A stretch of DNA of 7,017 nt. Source: Candidatus Altimarinota bacterium (GTDB taxonomy: Bacteria > Patescibacteriota > Gracilibacteria > JAHISY01). The first letter of the stretch is position 1. Every line of letters starts with the position of its first letter. The notes beneath the pieces were generated by a model that saw nothing but the letters and a program-made list of their open reading frames with translations, had not been told where the DNA came from and ran no database searches. Shown piece by piece: positions 5,164-7,017 of the stretch. The DNA lies in assembly GCA_023142645.1 (NCBI GenBank), contig JAGLJE010000099.1:1-7017 (forward strand), read 5' to 3'. The position numbers were made by a program, and so were the translations under genes.

Positions 5164-7017
5164 TTAAGATTGCGAGAAACGCTTCTTGCGGGAGTGCGAC
5201 TTTTCCAAATTGCTTCATCCGCTTTTTCCCCGCTTTCTGCTTTTTTAGTAATTTATTCTTTCGCGTGACATCGCCACCGTAAAGTTTCGCAGTTACATCT
5301 TTTCGGAAAGCCGAGAGGGTCTCGCGTGCAATAACTTGTGCGCCGATCGCAGCTTGAATCGGAATCACGAAATTTGCACGGGGGATGATTTCTTTCAATT
5401 TTTTGCAGATCCGCGCGCCGACAGACCGCGCTTCCGAACGGTGCGCGATGAAAGACAGAGCGTCCACTTTTTCCCCTCCCACCAAAATATCGAGTCTCAC
5501 GAGGTTGCCTGCCCGAAATTCTAAAAATTCGTACGAGATACTCGCGTAGCCGCTCGAAACATTTTTTAATTTATCGTAAAAATCGGTGATGATGCTTGCG
5601 AGCGGAATTTCGTATTCCGCGAGAGCGCGGGTTGGATCGAGGAAGCTCAAATTTTTCTGCGCGCCTCGCCGTTTCGTGGCGAGTTCGAGCACGCCGCCGA
5701 GAAATTCTTTCGGAGTGATGATTTCCAGTCGTACCCACGGCTCCCTCAATTCTTCGCAAACCTCTGGTAACTCACTCGGATTCGCGAGCGACCGAATTTC
5801 ACCGTTGCCAAGTTTCACCTCGTATTTCACACTTGGTGCGGTGACAATCAAATCCAAATTGTATTCTCGCTCCAGTCTTTCCTGCACGATTTCAAGATGC
5901 AGTAAACCGAGGAATCCCACCCGAAAACCGAAGCCAAGCGCACCGCTCTGTTCTGGCTCAAAAGTGATGCTCGCATCATTCAAGCTCAATTTTTCGAGCG
6001 CCTCACGGAGAGCGGGGTAGTCGTCCGCATTATTCGCAAATATTCCCGCAAAAACAAACGGGGAGACTTTTTGAAAACCGGGCAAGGGTTCGACTAGTTC
6101 TTGGTTCTCAGTTCTCAGTTCATGGAGGGAAATTTCTTTTTCAGTTTCGATTTTTTTAATTTCAAAATTTTGCTTGATGGCAGGAGACGAGGCGTGCCTT
6201 GTTTCTACGGATTTTTTCCAAACTGTCTCGCCGACGCGTGCGTCGCGCACCGATTTCAGTCCTGTTACGATGTAGCCAATTTCACCGGCTTCAATTTTTG
6301 CTGTCGGAAAATATTTCGGTTTGAAGCAGCCGACTTCGAGAGCTTCGAATTCTTTATTTGCTCGAAGTAATTTCAATCGATCGCCCTTTTTTATTTCTCC
6401 AGAAAAATTTCTCACAAAAATTACCACCCCACGAAATTGATCGAAAACAGAATCAAAAATGAGTGCTTTTGTTTCGCCAGTTGGTCCCTCGATAGGCTCG
6501 GGACAACTTTCGGTCGGTGGGGGGATTCTCTCCACAATTGCATCCAAAACCTTCTGACAATTCACACCCTCCTTCGCGGAAATTTCAATAACTTCTTCGC
6601 TTGGAATAGAGAGAACATTCTCGATCTCCGTTTTGATTTTTTCTGGATCGGCGGCAGGGAGATCGATTTTGTTTACTACAGGAATGATTTTGAGATCGGC
6701 TTCGAAGGCTGCGTAAACATTCGCGAGAGTTTGCGCTTCGATTCCTTGTGTTGCATCGATTACAAGAATCGCGCCTTCTACCGCTTTCAAACTTCGGCTC
6801 ACTTCGTACGAGAAATCTGCGTGACCGGGAGTATCGATTAGATTTAATTCTAAATCCTGCCACTTCATTCGTACCGGCTGCAATTTGATCGTGATTCCGC
6901 GTTCCTGCTCAAGCTCCATTGTGTCGAGATATTGCGCGCGCATGTCTCGTTTTTCCACGGTATTTGTGAGCTCTAATAATCGATCAGCGAGGGTAGATTT
7001 TCCATGATCAATGTGTG
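5153..7017 (-). CDS. lepA: Elongation factor 4 / LepA GTPase (5' partial)
   Basis: LepA is a ribosome-associated translational GTPase. The frame runs off the right edge; the first visible residues are HIDHGKSTLADRLLEL (P-loop, from 7015), so about 11 residues are missing and the GTG at 6958 is internal. Numbering from 6958, the GTPase motifs are RGITIK (20-25), DTPGH (42-46), NKID (96-99) and SAKEG (127-131). Domains II, III and V follow (PLPGF at 291; GGVLELATKRRG at 421-432). The LepA-only C-terminal domain is present with KLYGGDVTRKNKLLKKQKAGKKRMK (558-582) and the LPQEAFLAIL end. About 620 residues are visible against about 600 for the whole E. coli protein. The excess lies in two loops: about 7 residues at 152-158 (CPEPIEG) and about 34 residues between VGETV and PLPGF (247-290). 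Both hold repeat-like DNA and neither breaks the frame. First visible gene of the - strand series. Confidence 0.98.
   Translation of the reverse strand, partial: HIDHGKSTLADRLLELTNTVEKRDMRAQYLDTMELEQERGITIKLQPVRMKWQDLELNLIDTPGHADFSYEVSRSLKAVEGAILVIDATQGIEAQTLANVYAAFEADLKIIPVVNKIDLPAADPEKIKTEIENVLSIPSEEVIEISAKEGVNCQKVLDAIVERIPPPTESCPEPIEGPTGETKALIFDSVFDQFRGVVIFVRNFSGEIKKGDRLKLLRANKEFEALEVGCFKPKYFPTAKIEAGEIGYIVTGLKSVRDARVGETVWKKSVETRHASSPAIKQNFEIKKIETEKEISLHELRTENQELVEPLPGFQKVSPFVFAGIFANNADDYPALREALEKLSLNDASITFEPEQSGALGFGFRVGFLGLLHLEIVQERLEREYNLDLIVTAPSVKYEVKLGNGEIRSLANPSELPEVCEELREPWVRLEIITPKEFLGGVLELATKRRGAQKNLSFLDPTRALAEYEIPLASIITDFYDKLKNVSSGYASISYEFLEFRAGNLVRLDILVGGEKVDALSFIAHRSEARSVGARICKKLKEIIPRANFVIPIQAAIGAQVIARETLSAFRKDVTAKLYGGDVTRKNKLLKKQKAGKKRMKQFGKVALPQEAFLAILKRD
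6096..6123. repeat. Four degenerate copies of a 7-base tandem repeat inside lepA
   Basis: On the + strand the units are AGTTCTT, GGTTCTC, AGTTCTC and AGTTCAT, consecutive with no gaps. They encode the HELRTENQEL stretch (residues 279-288) just before the conserved PLPGF of LepA. Because 7 is not a multiple of 3, the units are read in shifting frames, yet the 28-base array leaves the gene open. It sits at the end of the same extra loop that holds the palindrome at 6184-6205. Confidence 0.6.
6184..6205. repeat. Near-perfect 10-base palindrome inside lepA
   Basis: The arms are GAGACGAGGC (6184-6193) and GCCTTGTTTC (6196-6205), separated by GT. Eight of ten positions pair exactly and the other two are G-T wobbles when read on the + strand, so a + strand transcript could fold fully (9 pairs with a 4-base loop). 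The lepA mRNA would have two A-C mismatches. The palindrome lies in the extra loop of LepA (residues 252-259, ETRHASSP), where E. coli LepA has no matching sequence. From memory, GAGACGAGGC/GCCTCGTCTC palindromes are a common intergenic repeat type. Confidence 0.6.
6484..6504 (-). repeat. Hairpin-forming element inside lepA encoding CPEPIEG
   Basis: This 21-base palindromic element lies in frame in the linker after the LepA GTPase domain. In the mRNA sense it begins GTCCC and ends GGGAC (5 paired bases). Inside are two facing GA dinucleotides, which can form a tandem G-A pair, then one G-C pair closing a CCTAT loop. The reading is CPEPIEG. From memory, near-identical words (CCCGAGCCTGTCGAGGG and relatives, read as CPEPVEG) are dispersed repeats in several bacterial genomes, including Patescibacteria and Chloroflexi. 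E. coli LepA has about 9 residues between PPP and ALI, and this protein has 16, so an insertion is likely. Confidence 0.65.

Noticed and set aside
1355..6726. The palindrome TCGCGA appears 13 times by my count (for example 1355-1360, 3415-3420, 5782-5787, 6721-6726), where about one would be expected by composition.
   Set aside because: Twelve of the 13 fall in the same codon phase, as NTC-GCG-A (Phe or Leu or similar, then Ala). Codon and codon-pair preference explains this better than a DNA-level motif.
6956..6958. GTG at 6958 as the start of lepA.
   Set aside because: The frame continues upstream to the edge and encodes the P-loop HIDHGKST, so the true start is outside the window.
1..7017. 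CRISPR arrays, tRNA or rRNA genes, transposases and toxin-antitoxin pairs.
   Set aside because: None seen on either strand; coding sequence covers nearly the whole window.

Overview
The window reads as a gene-dense stretch of a small bacterial chromosome. It holds five protein genes and no gene-free stretch longer than about 35 bases. The clearest lineage clue is a DUF4012 membrane protein (positions 315-2381) of the kind common in Patescibacteria (Candidate Phyla Radiation). A shortened glucose-6-phosphate isomerase, A/T-rich codon use with moderate overall GC, and starts without clear Shine-Dalgarno sequences agree with that. The assignment is inference. The genetic code looks standard: TGA ends pgi and its downstream neighbour, so the UGA-to-Gly recoding of some Patescibacteria does not apply.

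Layout. On the + strand, positions 1-318 are the C-terminal end of a ClpB/ClpC-type AAA+ unfoldase, cut by the left edge. Everything else is on the - strand and is transcribed right to left: lepA (7017 to 5153, first codons cut off by the right edge), a 20-base gap, pgi (5132 to 3975), a single-pass membrane protein resembling DUF3352 proteins (to 2378), and a DUF4012 membrane protein (2381 to 315). The last two overlap by an ATGA. The DUF4012 and clp genes converge and share a TTAA at 315-318, which supplies both stop codons. I see no strong intrinsic terminator or promoter in the window. The operon promoter should lie beyond the right edge.

How the genes fit together. lepA (translation factor EF4) and pgi (upper glycolysis) are housekeeping genes. 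The two downstream genes both encode an N-terminal membrane anchor with a large outer domain and are translationally coupled, so they plausibly act together at the cell envelope. That role is inferred from architecture only.

The most unusual signal lies inside lepA. Two loops that are short in ordinary LepA carry extra in-frame sequence. One extra segment (6484-6504) contains a hairpin-forming element encoding CPEPIEG. The other (about 34 extra residues) contains a near-perfect 10-base palindrome (6184-6205) and four degenerate copies of a 7-base tandem repeat (6096-6123). These look like dispersed, intergenic-style repeats that landed in a core gene without breaking it, comparable in principle to Rickettsia palindromic elements.
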